NCBI GenBank assembly: GCA_002410505.1
Contig: DHSO01000024.1
Coordinates: 1-64,000, forward strand
DNA from: Cloacimonetes bacterium UBA5284
GTDB lineage: Bacteria > Cloacimonadota > Cloacimonadia > Cloacimonadales > Cloacimonadaceae
DNA: 64,000 bases
Direction: 5' to 3'
Shown: piece after piece, positions 35,389 through 45,017 of the stretch
Layout: every line of letters begins with the position of its first letter
Numbering within the stretch: position 1 is the stretch's first letter
Program-made: the position numbers and the translations under genes
Notes under the pieces: model-generated
Told to the model about the DNA's origin: nothing
Seen by the model: only the letters and a program-made list of their open reading frames with translations
Database searches by the model: none

Positions 35389-35619
35389 TTACTCAATAAT
35401 TTCCAGTTCTGCTCGCTTCCCTTGTTTGGTAGATACAGCGTTGATGATGGTACGGATCGCTCCGGCTGTACGCCCACGTTTTCCAATTACCTTACCAATG
35501 TCGCTTTTTGCTACGCGAAGTTCATAAATAGTGACTTTTCCGCCACTGATCTCGGTGATAGACACTTCACTGGGATCGTCCACAAGAGCTTTAACCATAA
35601 ATTCAATGAGATCTTTCAT
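35389..35619 (-). CDS. khpA: KH-domain RNA-binding protein KhpA
   Basis: The 76-residue protein is a single KH domain. KSDIGKVIGKRGRTAGAIRT near 39-58 contains the GxxG loop (GKRG). KhpA-type proteins bind RNA and in Gram-positive bacteria affect cell division; in this operon position they may assist ribosome assembly. It lies directly before rimM, with no bases between, and after rpsP. Confidence 0.92.
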   Translation of the reverse strand: MKDLIEFMVKALVDDPSEVSITEISGGKVTIYELRVAKSDIGKVIGKRGRTAGAIRTIINAVSTKQGKRAELEIIE

Positions 35620-35643
35620 GCATCACCTCGGTTTCTGTGTGAA

Positions 35644-35919
35644 TTATTCGGGTTTCGCGATTTTGCGCTCGTGCCAGATCTGCAAGATACCGGCTTTGCG
35701 CAACAGAGAGCGTACTGTATCAGTGGGTTGTGCGCCCACGGAGAGCCAGTAAATCGCGCGTTCTGTTTCGATGTTAATCTTGGAAGGATCCGGTTTGGGG
35801 TCGTACCAACCCACGCATTCCAGATATTTACCAACTTGTTTCACGCGGGAATCCACGGCTACAATTCGGTAAAAAGGCTGATCACCAGCCCCCATCCGTC
35901 TCAGTCTCAGCTTGACCAT
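35644..35919 (-). CDS. rpsP: 30S ribosomal protein S16
   Basis: The 91-residue protein matches bS16: MVKLRLRRMGAGDQPFYRIV, VDSRVKQVGKYLECVGWYDPKP near 25-46 and ERAIYWLSVGAQPTDTVRSLL near 53-73. It is the first gene of rpsP-khpA-rimM-trmD-rplS. An AAGGAG site precedes the ATG. Confidence 0.97.
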   Translation of the reverse strand: MVKLRLRRMGAGDQPFYRIVAVDSRVKQVGKYLECVGWYDPKPDPSKINIETERAIYWLSVGAQPTDTVRSLLRKAGILQIWHERKIAKPE

Positions 35920-36152
35920 TATTTCTCCTTGCTAATTATCACATAAGTTTGTTCTATGTTTAAGCATCTTTTTTTGGGATGCCGTTTCCGTCAAGGAAAA
36001 AATCGCAACATTTTACGAGGAGGCAAGTTGAGCAGATGTTCGAAGCCACGCTTGCCGAGTAGTGGGGTATAATGTGATCCGCAAAACTTTCCTCCCGGAG
36101 CTCAAACAGAGGCAGAGCAAGATTTTTCCATCATGGATAAAGGAAAGAAAAC

Positions 36153-37037
36153 TTATTTCAACAAAATGTCCCACATACTCAGTGGAATACTGCCCAGATA
36201 CTCATAGGGTGCTTCAATATCCATCCCCATTGCCTCGATCAGAATCTTACCTTTCACTTCATAGTTCACTTCACCCGTGAAGATTCCCTTCAAGGCACCG
36301 GATACACTTCTCAGGTTTGCCAGCTCAAAGACCATACTGCCGTCTTTATAGAAAACGTGTTCGGTGAAACTCAACTGATTCTTCAGATTTCCGGTTCCCA
36401 CTTTTTTCCCGTTGATAAATATCTCGGCGGGAAAGCCCTTCAGGTTGAAGCTAAAGCCGTAGGGATTGAGCAGGATAAAATCTGCCTTCAGGATGGATTT
36501 GCCCAGTCCATAGTCGTCCACATAGCTGCGGGACAATTTGAACATATCCTGTCCGCCGGCCTTCAGACTGGGGATCACCTTCATCAAGTGCTCTTTCACC
36601 GGCAGACTGTAGGAATCCTCAAAATCAAATTTCTTCGAGATCCCCATTGCTCTGCCTTCGCCTCTTGCAGCGATGAAGAACAGCAAGTCGTGATTGATAC
36701 TGCTTACCATAGCTATCATGGGGCGGGTCTGTACCAGTAAATCAAAATCCAGATTAATGCTCTTTTTGGCCGGCAAATCCAGTTCTTTGCCCAAGCTTGC
36801 CGTTCCCACTCTTTCCCGATTCATATCCAACAGGTCCAGATTCAGCCGTTTGAGCCGAATTGCATAGGAATTGGGATTCTTCACGATGATGGATACACTC
36901 AATTCGCTACGATCCACCGAGATGGATTTCACTTTCAGATCCTGAATCTTTACTACTTCCGGTGTTTTGAAAAAAAAGCGGCAGGAACCCAAAAGCATAG
37001 TCAAAAGAACCAGCATAAACACATTGAATCGTTTCAT
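36153..37037 (-). CDS. LEA type 2 (WHy-like) lipoprotein
   Basis: The 294-residue protein has a lipoprotein signal (MKRFNVFMLVLLTMLLGSC, Cys near 19). It then has two LEA14/WHy-like beta-sandwich units: LKVKSISVDRSELSVSIIVK near 34 with NPNSYAIRLKRLNLDLL, and LGKSILKADFILLNPYGFSF near 180-200 with a matching continuation. Bacterial members are little studied and are often stress-related. Its ATG overlaps the asnB stop (ATGA), so it is cotranslated with asparagine synthetase, an odd partnership. The frame is open upstream, but the coupled ATG at 37037 also gives a clean signal peptide. Confidence 0.78.
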   Translation of the reverse strand: MKRFNVFMLVLLTMLLGSCRFFFKTPEVVKIQDLKVKSISVDRSELSVSIIVKNPNSYAIRLKRLNLDLLDMNRERVGTASLGKELDLPAKKSINLDFDLLVQTRPMIAMVSSINHDLLFFIAARGEGRAMGISKKFDFEDSYSLPVKEHLMKVIPSLKAGGQDMFKLSRSYVDDYGLGKSILKADFILLNPYGFSFNLKGFPAEIFINGKKVGTGNLKNQLSFTEHVFYKDGSMVFELANLRSVSGALKGIFTGEVNYEVKGKILIEAMGMDIEAPYEYLGSIPLSMWDILLK

Positions 37038-39007
37038 TTTGTATCTCCAAACACTCTGAACCACAATTCCAGTGAGATTACATTGAACAGCATTTCAGCA
37101 TCCCGTGAGTTTCCTTGTAGATAACCGCGCCAACGCTTATGAATATCCGGCAGATTCCAGATGCCCCGCCGACGGAATTCCGCACTGTACAGGATGTCTT
37201 CCACAAAGCTTTTCAGTGGACCCTTGAACCAATTGTTATAGAAGGGGCTGCCAAAGATTCCTTTGTCCTTGCGGGAAGAAATCTCCGAGGGAACACATTC
37301 TTTCAGCGCCTTGCGGTGCAGTATTTTGCGATAGGGTGGCCGGATCTTGTATGAGGCGGGCAAGCTAAAGACAAATTCCACCAAATCGTGATCCAGAAAC
37401 GGTACTCTGCTTTCCACGCTATGCCCCATGCTCATGCGGTCCTCAAAGTGCAAAAGGGTTTGCAGGGATGTAGTGTGCATCATGTTATACAAAAAATTTG
37501 CCAGCCTGGACGCGGGAATATTGCCGATGCGGCGCAGCAATTTGCCCCCGGCTTCGTCTCCGGCTTCATTCACAAAGTCCCGATGGAAGGGTTCAAAGCG
37601 ATAATAGCGAGATTCCAGGTCATAGAGTGTAGATTCGGGCATCATGGTACTCATCATGATCTTGCCAAAATCCCCCATTGCCTTCACAGGATTTTTACTG
37701 AGAAAGTGTCCGATCTCGCGGCCGAAACTGTGTAGCTTGAACTGCCGCAGCAGATCGGCAAAGTAGCGATAAGTGGCGTGACGGTAACCCCCGGAAATCT
37801 CGTCTGAACCTTGACCCGAAAGCAGCACTTTTATCCCTTCCTGTCTGGTTTTCTTCATCAGAGCATATTGGCTCACAAAACCTGATGCGACCGGCAGATC
37901 GTTCAGCCAGATCGCTTTTTGCCACCACGCCATGGCATCATCAGCGCCCGGTGAGATGTAGTTGGTCTGAACCCCGGTATGCGCGGCTATAATCTCGATA
38001 TATGGCCGTTCATCATAGACCGGGTCATCGTCGTAATACACTGAAAAAGTGCGCAGTTGATAAGGCAGCATCCGCGAGGCGGAGCACACTATGGCGCCGG
38101 AATCCATTCCTCCCGACAGCGAAGCTGCCACCGGGACATCACTGCGTAACTGGAGCTTGAGGCTCTTCAAAAAGAGATCATGATAGCGTTCTTTTGCTTC
38201 ATCGAAGCTCAAAGCGCTTTTTTCAAAATGCCGGATATCCAGATGGTAATACTCCTTGATATGGATGTTTCCCTGCTCCACAATCATTATGTGGCCCGGC
38301 TTGAGGACATGAATCTCCTGCCAATAGGTTTCGTCGTCATACACCAAAAGAGAATTTACTTTCATACTGCGCCAGATCATCGCCGTATTCAAATCGCGCT
38401 TGATGGGGCTTTGTAAAAGCTGTTTCATCTCAGAGCCCCAATATAGCATATCGCCCACACGGCAGTAATAGAAGGGCTTTACGCCATAACGGTCCCGGCT
38501 CATAAACAAGCGTTGGCGGCGGGGATCCCAGATACTGAATGCCCACATTCCGATGAATTTGTGCACACATTCATCCCCCCAGGCATGATAGGCTTTGATG
38601 ATCACCTCAGTATCGCTATGACTGAAAAATCGGTAATCCATGCTCTGCAGCTCTGCTCTCAATTGCATATGATTGTAGATTTCTCCATTGAAGATGATCG
38701 CCAGCTCCAGTTTCTCATCGTACATGGGCTGATGACCGCTTTCATGCAGTTCCACCGTGGGCAGACGACGAAAGCCGAAGCCCAATTGCGCCGTTCCTGC
38801 TCCCGAGCATTCATGCATATGTTCTTTCACTTCCGCGCTGCTGTCTTTCCCGCAATAGGACATCACCCGTTTGCGGGGGATATCCCACAAGAGATATCCT
38901 TCATCATCAGGGCCGCGGTGGACGATCTGCCCCGTCATGTTTTTCAGGGTTTCAAAATCTATGGCTTGTCTATTGCTGATGCTTACTATTCCGGCAATTC
39001 CGCACAT
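37034..39007 (-). CDS. asnB: Glutamine-hydrolysing asparagine synthetase
   Basis: The 657-residue enzyme begins MCGIAGIVS, the Cys2 nucleophile of the class II glutaminase domain (about 2-230; QIVHRGPDDEGYL, IIFNGEIYNHMQLR). The synthetase domain follows with the ATP-binding loop VAASLSGGMDSGAIV near 293-307 and LSGQGSDEISGGYRH near 400. It converts aspartate + glutamine + ATP to asparagine, although members of this size can also amidate sugars or peptides. A TTGACT box near 39057-39062 with TATTGG 18 bases on may be its promoter; AAGGAG precedes the ATG. Confidence 0.92.
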   Translation of the reverse strand: MCGIAGIVSISNRQAIDFETLKNMTGQIVHRGPDDEGYLLWDIPRKRVMSYCGKDSSAEVKEHMHECSGAGTAQLGFGFRRLPTVELHESGHQPMYDEKLELAIIFNGEIYNHMQLRAELQSMDYRFFSHSDTEVIIKAYHAWGDECVHKFIGMWAFSIWDPRRQRLFMSRDRYGVKPFYYCRVGDMLYWGSEMKQLLQSPIKRDLNTAMIWRSMKVNSLLVYDDETYWQEIHVLKPGHIMIVEQGNIHIKEYYHLDIRHFEKSALSFDEAKERYHDLFLKSLKLQLRSDVPVAASLSGGMDSGAIVCSASRMLPYQLRTFSVYYDDDPVYDERPYIEIIAAHTGVQTNYISPGADDAMAWWQKAIWLNDLPVASGFVSQYALMKKTRQEGIKVLLSGQGSDEISGGYRHATYRYFADLLRQFKLHSFGREIGHFLSKNPVKAMGDFGKIMMSTMMPESTLYDLESRYYRFEPFHRDFVNEAGDEAGGKLLRRIGNIPASRLANFLYNMMHTTSLQTLLHFEDRMSMGHSVESRVPFLDHDLVEFVFSLPASYKIRPPYRKILHRKALKECVPSEISSRKDKGIFGSPFYNNWFKGPLKSFVEDILYSAEFRRRGIWNLPDIHKRWRGYLQGNSRDAEMLFNVISLELWFRVFGDTK

Positions 39008-39032
39008 TGCTATACTCCTTGTTCCTATTAGT

Positions 39033-39062
39033 CCAATAGCTCTTCGAGGGAAATTCAGTCAA
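39033..39062 (-). promoter_or_regulatory. Candidate asnB promoter
   Basis: On the minus strand TTGACT (39062-39057) and TATTGG (39038-39033) are separated by 18 bases, 26 bases before the asnB start. The -10 box is a poor match to TATAAT. Confidence 0.3.
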
Positions 39063-39138
39063 GACAAAATTACCCGAGCTCCGGTCTTTAAACGCCACCC
39101 TGCCTGCGAGATACTAAGAGGCCGGATGTTGAAGACCG

Positions 39139-39780
39139 CTAAGAATCCTGAAATGACCTCATCAGTTCCACAATCTGCCCGGGGCTGTCTACCAGATAGT
39201 CCGGATCTTTTCCTGCCAGCAAATCTGTGGTGTGAAAACCCCAGCTCACGGAAATTATGCGCAAGCCACATTTGTGGGCGGAGGCGATGTCCCGAATCTC
39301 ATCTCCCACATAGATCAGTCTTTCTCTGTTCAGCGCGTGCTTTTTGATCTTTCTGTTGATGCTTTTATGCTTTTTCAGGATTCCGGATGTACCCTCTACC
39401 CAGTTAAATTGATCCAATTGATGTTGTTCCAGAAAGTGCTTTACATTCTCTGTGCTGTTCGAGCTCAACAGCGCCATCTCACAGCCCATGTCTTTGAGTT
39501 GATCCAGCATATCGCGTATTCCGGGAAAGGGCTCCAATTCATGCAATAAATGTCGGTAATCCACCAGTGCCGCCGATATCAGGCGGGGTATCTTGTAAAA
39601 GGGAATCCTCAGATACTTCATCGCCTGGGGAATACTCATAGAGCGTAATTTTACCACATCGTCGTCACTCAGCTTTCTTATATTGAATGCCGGAGCCAGA
39701 TTGTTGGCAATCCTCAAGGCCAAATGTATGGAATCCGCAATCGTGCCGTCAAAATCGAAGAGCAGAAAAGGGAGGCTCAT
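39139..39780 (-). CDS. HAD-family hydrolase (phosphoglycolate phosphatase-like)
   Basis: The 213-residue protein has the HAD motifs in order: FLLFDFDGTIADS near 5-17 (Asp nucleophile and acid/base), MALLSSNSTENV near 107-118 (Ser), a Lys in GILKKHKS near 133-140 and YVGDEIRDIASA near 155-166 (acidic metal ligands). An alpha-helical cap lies between the first two motifs, as in the Gph/PPase group. The substrate is unknown. The ATG overlaps the start region of the neighbouring transcript: it shares ATGA with the end of rsmI's partner frame and is tightly coupled to rsmI (4 bases). Confidence 0.88.
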   Translation of the reverse strand: MSLPFLLFDFDGTIADSIHLALRIANNLAPAFNIRKLSDDDVVKLRSMSIPQAMKYLRIPFYKIPRLISAALVDYRHLLHELEPFPGIRDMLDQLKDMGCEMALLSSNSTENVKHFLEQHQLDQFNWVEGTSGILKKHKSINRKIKKHALNRERLIYVGDEIRDIASAHKCGLRIISVSWGFHTTDLLAGKDPDYLVDSPGQIVELMRSFQDS

Positions 39781-40604
39781 CTACGCTGCTCCAATACAAA
39801 GGCATAAGCTCTGTTTTTGCTGACACCAAAACGCTGTGCCAAATCTGCGGCCAGTTCCCGACTCTTTTTTCCCTTTGCTTCGGCGACCAGGCGGATCGCT
39901 TCCTCATTGGGAAAATCAATCTGCGGCTCTTCCGCCCCATCAATTACTATTACGAACTCCCCTTTTTCGGTGATATCGTAGTTTGCCAGCAAATCTTCCA
40001 ATATACCCCGAACGCATTCTTCATGCAGTTTGGATATCTCGCGGGCAATCGCGATCCTCCGGCGGGGAAAGAAAGGCAGCATATCCTCCAGACTGGCCTT
40101 CAGATGATGCACGCTCTCATATACGATGCTGGGAAAAGGATAGTGCGCGATCTGCGTTAATATCGCTTCTCGAGCCTTGCTTTTAGCCGGCAGAAAGCCG
40201 ATGAATTGAAAAGCGGATGTGCTGAATCCCGAGATACTCAGCGCCGGCACAAAAGCTGTGGCGCCGGGTAATGCCTGCACCGTATATTGATGCTTTACAG
40301 CCTCTGCCACCAACAGCTGAGCGGGATCGGATATGGCTGGCGAACCGGCGTCCGACACCACTGCGATGTCTTCTCCTTTATCCAAATGCTCAAATATCAC
40401 TTTTTCGCGGCTGCGTTCATTGAACTTGTGAAAACTCAATAGCTTGGGAATGGAAATTTCGTATTGAGAAAGCAAAAAAGCCGTCTTGCGAGTGTCTTCA
40501 CAGGCAATCAGGCTTACTTGTTTTAAGGTATCAAGCGCTCTCAGGGTGATATCTCCCAGGTTTCCTATCGGAACCGGAACAAGATATATCACCCCAGCGC
40601 GCAT
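39777..40604 (-). CDS. rsmI: 16S rRNA (cytidine1402-2'-O)-methyltransferase
   Basis: The 275-residue tetrapyrrole-methylase-fold protein shows YLVPVPIGNLGDITLRAL near 7-24, LIACEDTRKTAFLLSQYEI near 32, VSDAGSPAISDPAQLLV near 81 and LPGATAFVPALSISGF near 107. It 2'-O-methylates C1402 in the ribosomal P site. The C-terminal part (REAGxDLAQRFGVSKNRAY-like) resembles the short helical tail of the family. It overlaps the HAD gene by four bases and ends at the shared ATGA. Confidence 0.94.
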   Translation of the reverse strand: MRAGVIYLVPVPIGNLGDITLRALDTLKQVSLIACEDTRKTAFLLSQYEISIPKLLSFHKFNERSREKVIFEHLDKGEDIAVVSDAGSPAISDPAQLLVAEAVKHQYTVQALPGATAFVPALSISGFSTSAFQFIGFLPAKSKAREAILTQIAHYPFPSIVYESVHHLKASLEDMLPFFPRRRIAIAREISKLHEECVRGILEDLLANYDITEKGEFVIVIDGAEEPQIDFPNEEAIRLVAEAKGKKSRELAADLAQRFGVSKNRAYAFVLEQRR

Positions 40605-40616
40605 TATATATTCAAG

Positions 40617-41810
40617 CTATTTTATGAGGCCAAGTTCTTTGCCGACCTTGATGAAAGCGGCAACGGTTTTATCCAGATCTTCGCGGCTGTGCGCGGCGGA
40701 AAGCTGTACCCGAATGCGGGCCTTGCCCTTGGGCACCACGGGATACACGAAACCGATCACATACACGCCTTCTTTGAGCAGCATGTCTGCCATCTTTATG
40801 GCCAATGGCGCGTCGTACAGCATCACCGGTACAATGGCAGTGTTGCCGGGAACGATGTCAAAACCTGCGTCTATCATCTTGGCACGGAAATACTTGGCAT
40901 TGTCCCAAACCTTGTCTCTCAGTTCTGTAGATTTGCTCAGCAATTCCAACGCTTTCAGCGTAGCACCTACAATCGCAGGAGCCAATGTGTTTGAAAACAG
41001 ATAGGGGCGGCTGCGTTGGCGTAGCAATTCGATGATCTCTTTGCGACCGCTGGTGCAGCCACCATTGCCACCACCCATGGCTTTACCGAAGGTAGTGGTG
41101 ATGATGTCCACTCTGTCTTGCACGCCAAATTGCTCGGGAGTACCACGCCCGGTTTTGCCGATGTAACCGGTGGCATGACTGTCGTCTACCATCACCAAAG
41201 CGTCGTATTTATCCGCCAGATTGCAGATCTCGTCCAGCTTTGCCATATCTCCATCCATGGAGAACACGCCGTCTGTGCAGATCAGGCGATACTTCATGTT
41301 TTGAGCATCCTTCAGATGCTCTTCCAGCTCTTGCATATTGGAGTGTTTGTAGCGATATCGTTTGGCTTTGCACAGGCGAACGCCATCGATGATGGAGGCA
41401 TGATTCAACTCGTCTGAGATCAAGGCGCTGTCTTCACCCAAAAGTGGTTCAAATACTCCGCCATTGGCATCGAAACAGGCAGCATAAAGAATGGTGTCTT
41501 CAGTGCCCAAAAACTTACTTACGGCATTTTCCAGATCTTTGTGGATCTGCTGAGTGCCACAGATAAAGCGTACGGAAGCAAGGCCATAACCCCAGTCGTT
41601 CATGATATCCTGAGAGCCCTTGATCACTTCGGGATGGTTGCCCAGCCCCAGATAGTTGTTCGCGCAGAAGTTTAGCGCTTTCACGCCACCGGTAACCCCG
41701 ATGGATGCGCCTTGGGGAGTGGTAAGGATACGTTCGTTTTTGTACAGTCCTTGTTCTTTTAGCTCCGCAAAGAGCTTTTGCAGATCGGTTTTCATCTTGT
41801 TGTAAGCCAT
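40617..41810 (-). CDS. kbl: Glycine C-acetyltransferase (2-amino-3-ketobutyrate CoA ligase)
   Basis: The 397-residue PLP enzyme of the alpha-oxoamine synthase family starts with an N-terminal helix, then GGVKALNFCANNYLGLGNHP near 38-57. ALVMVDDSHATGYIGKTGRG lies near 204-223, with the PLP-binding Lys in TTTFGKAMGGGNGG near 244. It joins glycine and acetyl-CoA or, in threonine breakdown, cleaves 2-amino-3-ketobutyrate. No threonine dehydrogenase gene is adjacent. A TTGACA lies at 42019-42014 on its strand. AAGGGAG precedes the ATG. Confidence 0.94.
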   Translation of the reverse strand: MAYNKMKTDLQKLFAELKEQGLYKNERILTTPQGASIGVTGGVKALNFCANNYLGLGNHPEVIKGSQDIMNDWGYGLASVRFICGTQQIHKDLENAVSKFLGTEDTILYAACFDANGGVFEPLLGEDSALISDELNHASIIDGVRLCKAKRYRYKHSNMQELEEHLKDAQNMKYRLICTDGVFSMDGDMAKLDEICNLADKYDALVMVDDSHATGYIGKTGRGTPEQFGVQDRVDIITTTFGKAMGGGNGGCTSGRKEIIELLRQRSRPYLFSNTLAPAIVGATLKALELLSKSTELRDKVWDNAKYFRAKMIDAGFDIVPGNTAIVPVMLYDAPLAIKMADMLLKEGVYVIGFVYPVVPKGKARIRVQLSAAHSREDLDKTVAAFIKVGKELGLIK

Positions 41811-42074
41811 TGGTTCTCCCTTGTATAAATTGATTCATTATTTGGGAGCATGATTTCCCTCCGGCACAATTACGTCAATAGAAATATGCTCCTCCGCCCC
41901 ATTCGGATCTCTCTGCCCATCTCCTGCGGCAGGCGTCCCCCTCAGAAATATCCACAGCAAAGCTTTATCGAAATCTTTTTTATAACAGAACACCATTCAA
42001 CAAATGAATTTAATGTCAAGCTGGAATAGAACTTGCTTCATTTATTGTCGACATTTTCGCTTCCGGGAGGTTCC

Positions 42075-45017
42075 ATGCGTATTGCGCTTACAGCCTTAAT
42101 TTTCATTGCCCTTACGACGCCGATATTGGGGCAAACAGAGGGAGTACTGATTGAAGATTTTGATAGCGGTTCAGTAGTCCTGAGTTCTTGGGCGGATGAA
42201 GATATACAGCCGGACGCCTGGACAGTGGACAATCAGAATACATATGCGCTATCTCCATACTCATTGAAGCTGACCGGTAACTCCTGGAAACAGCAGTCAA
42301 TCACTCCATTTTCCACTTTTCAAAATACTGTTATCGAACTTGCTGCTTACCATGTCTCCACGGGCACAATCCGGGGCATTGGCTTTTCCGATGGCGAAAA
42401 TGAACTTTTCTACAGCATCGCCGGTAGCCGGATTGCCGATCTGGAAGCATGGGTTCCGGTGTATCAGGGCTCGCAGCCCGGCAATGGCTGGAACTTGTAT
42501 CGGCTACCTTTAGGCTCGGATTGGGAGAGCTTTTTCGGCTATTATCCCCAGATAAATTCACTCATCTATGTGAACGATCTGGACGACAGCTCCACAAATC
42601 CCGTGTGGTTCGACAGCATCATAAACATCACCAACACCCTGCCCATCGCACCTGTTGTCAGCATTTTTGCCGATATACCCACAATATCCGATCAACGCTA
42701 TGTGGGAGTTCAATTCTCTACCCAGATCAACGATCCGGATAGCGATGTTTTCAGCTATTTCTGGAGCTTTGGCGATTCCCTATACAGCACCGAAGCCGCG
42801 CCCTATCATGTCTTTGATGTATATGATGCTCATCAGTATACGGTAACCTTGAGGCTCACAGACGAAAGCGGAAAACAAGGCTTTGCTGCCACGCAGATCA
42901 GCCCTGATCCCGGACCTAGCTCCCTGCCTTTGACCATGAATTTTGTGGGCGACATCATGCTGGCAAGGCGTTATGATCTGCAGATAATTCCCTACGAAGG
43001 CATCGAATCCATCTTTCTGCCCACATACCCAATGCTGGGAGGAGGCGCGGATGCCAGCATCGCAAATCTGGAAGTGGTACTGGCAGATACCGGTAGCCCC
43101 CACCCCACAAAATCAGTTGTGTATCGCGGCAATCCCAACAACGTGCAAGGCTTGGTGTACGCCGGCATCGAAAACGTGTGCCTGGCAAACAACCACACCC
43201 TGGATTACGGGTTGCCGGCGCTGAACCAAACTCGTTCCTTGCTGGCTGAAAATGGCATCGGTCACAGCGGGGCAGGCGCTAATGCATACGAAGCTTATTT
43301 ACCGTCATTCATCCACAAAAAGGGCATCAGCATCGCGCTGTTGCGCAGCAGCGACCGCACCGGGCAATACAACAATGCTCAACCCTTTCTGCATGCCGGG
43401 TTCGACAAAGAAGGATTTGCCTATATGACGCCCTATTACAACATGATGCAGCTGCAGGCTGTAGAAGGAATTGCAGATCTAAAGGTAATCGAGATGCATG
43501 CCGGCAGCGAGTATTCCACCGGCCCCGGCGAAGATTATGGCAAAAGCAACCCCTATATCTGCGACACTCAGGATGAAGACTATGCTTATCGCAGTGACGT
43601 GCCGCACCAATGGGATCGCGAGATACGCCACAGCGCCATCGACAATGGCGCCGATCTGGTGATAGTGCACCATCCCCACATCCTGCATGGTCTGGAGCTC
43701 TATCAAGGCAAGGTGATTGCCCATTCTTTGGGCAATTTTGTCTTTGATCTGGATTACCCCGAATGCATGTACTCCGCCATTCTCTACGTGGACGCTTATC
43801 CGGAAGGCTTCAAAAATCACTTCATAAAGCCGGTGTATATAGACAACTACATCCCAAAGCCAGCCACCGGACAGCTGGGTATCCACATCCTGGACTACAT
43901 CGCCATGAAAAGCCGTGAATTGGACACCATAGTCGCAGTAGACAAGCAGGAGTTGAAAGCCACTGTCCCCCTCGATCTTCAAGCTCTGGACGAACATACT
44001 CATCGCTTTTATCCTGATACTCCATGGGCGATGTATGAAGATGGATTTCACAAGACCGCAGCCCACAAATTACCCAGATATGGCAGCATCAGCGCGCTAG
44101 AGTTTCCCGGTCCTGCAGAGGATGCTCAGATGCGCTTGGGCAGAGAGCTGGTCTGGTTTGGAAATTTCGAGGACGAAGGCTGTAGGCTCTGGGATGTGGC
44201 AGAGTATTCCGAAATCGCCATTGATGGAGCTCGCAGCGCCTCTTTTTCCGGACTGGATACCAATCCTCAAACTGCCACAATCTCAAAAAAGATAAAGCTT
44301 TACGACAACCAAAGCGCTTTCACTTTGCACGGTTGGATTCGTACCAGAGACACGGTAAGTGCAAACATCACGATTCGCTGTTTCTCCTCCCGATCCTCAG
44401 GCTATCCCGTCAGCACAGAATCCATCACTGCAGACATCAGTGGAAATACAGACTGGCAATCCTTTTACAAAGAGTTTTCCCTGCCCTCAAACGCATGGTA
44501 TTTTGACATTCGTCTTTCATTTACCGGCAGTGGCTCCAGCCGCTCCAAAGCCTTTTTCGACAATGTGGGTCTGATCCAGTGGGAAGAATGGATGCCGCAC
44601 GATCAAAATCTGATCGTTCATCCCAACGATTTCTATTGGTTCCAATTGCGCAGCTCGGAAGGGGTAAAATCCATCACTTGCCAGATCACCGAGACATCTC
44701 TAACCCCCACCAGGGACACTCAGCGCAAAGCCGGCAAGCCCCCCGCGCTGCCGGTTGTCATCTATCCCAATCCCTTCAAAGAGCAGACCAACATCAGTTT
44801 CGAAGCCTCCACTAAAAACCCTGGTCTGGTAAAAATATACAACATCAAAGGTCAGCTGGTACGCCGCCTCCATGATGAGTCGGGAGGATATGGACCTCGC
44901 AAGATTAGCTGGGACAGCAAAGATAGCAATGGCAATAGCGTCGCCTCCGGCCTGTATTTCTTCAGGATAGAATCCGGTGATCGCGTCAGCACTCGCAAGG
45001 CTATCTTATTGAAGTAA
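42075..45017 (+). CDS. Secreted CapA-like metallophosphatase-fold protein with PKD and sorting domains
   Basis: The 980-residue exported protein (MRIALTALIFIALTTPILGQ) is modular. A beta-rich N-terminal domain (about 20-190) is followed by a PKD-like domain (about 193-276; YFWSFGDSLYSTEAAPYHVF). The CapA/PgsA domain spans about 286-620 (MNFVGDIMLARRYD, ANLEVVLAD, LANNHTLDYG, VHHPHILHGLELYQGKVIAH, SLGNFVFD). A carbohydrate-binding-like beta domain follows (about 690-830), then a FlgD/T9SS-like tail (IYPNPFKEQTNI ... GLYFFRI ... KAILLK). CapA proteins serve in poly-gamma-glutamate synthesis, but here the domain sits in a secreted protein. GGGAGG four bases upstream fixes the ATG at 42075, inside a longer open frame. 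Confidence 0.82.
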   Translation: MRIALTALIFIALTTPILGQTEGVLIEDFDSGSVVLSSWADEDIQPDAWTVDNQNTYALSPYSLKLTGNSWKQQSITPFSTFQNTVIELAAYHVSTGTIRGIGFSDGENELFYSIAGSRIADLEAWVPVYQGSQPGNGWNLYRLPLGSDWESFFGYYPQINSLIYVNDLDDSSTNPVWFDSIINITNTLPIAPVVSIFADIPTISDQRYVGVQFSTQINDPDSDVFSYFWSFGDSLYSTEAAPYHVFDVYDAHQYTVTLRLTDESGKQGFAATQISPDPGPSSLPLTMNFVGDIMLARRYDLQIIPYEGIESIFLPTYPMLGGGADASIANLEVVLADTGSPHPTKSVVYRGNPNNVQGLVYAGIENVCLANNHTLDYGLPALNQTRSLLAENGIGHSGAGANAYEAYLPSFIHKKGISIALLRSSDRTGQYNNAQPFLHAGFDKEGFAYMTPYYNMMQLQAVEGIADLKVIEMHAGSEYSTGPGEDYGKSNPYICDTQDEDYAYRSDVPHQWDREIRHSAIDNGADLVIVHHPHILHGLELYQGKVIAHSLGNFVFDLDYPECMYSAILYVDAYPEGFKNHFIKPVYIDNYIPKPATGQLGIHILDYIAMKSRELDTIVAVDKQELKATVPLDLQALDEHTHRFYPDTPWAMYEDGFHKTAAHKLPRYGSISALEFPGPAEDAQMRLGRELVWFGNFEDEGCRLWDVAEYSEIAIDGARSASFSGLDTNPQTATISKKIKLYDNQSAFTLHGWIRTRDTVSANITIRCFSSRSSGYPVSTESITADISGNTDWQSFYKEFSLPSNAWYFDIRLSFTGSGSSRSKAFFDNVGLIQWEEWMPHDQNLIVHPNDFYWFQLRSSEGVKSITCQITETSLTPTRDTQRKAGKPPALPVVIYPNPFKEQTNISFEASTKNPGLVKIYNIKGQLVRRLHDESGGYGPRKISWDSKDSNGNSVASGLYFFRIESGDRVSTRKAILLK

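Noticed and set aside
43479..44066. Minus-strand open frame opposite the CapA-like gene
   Set aside because: No family features; the plus-strand CapA domain explains the region.
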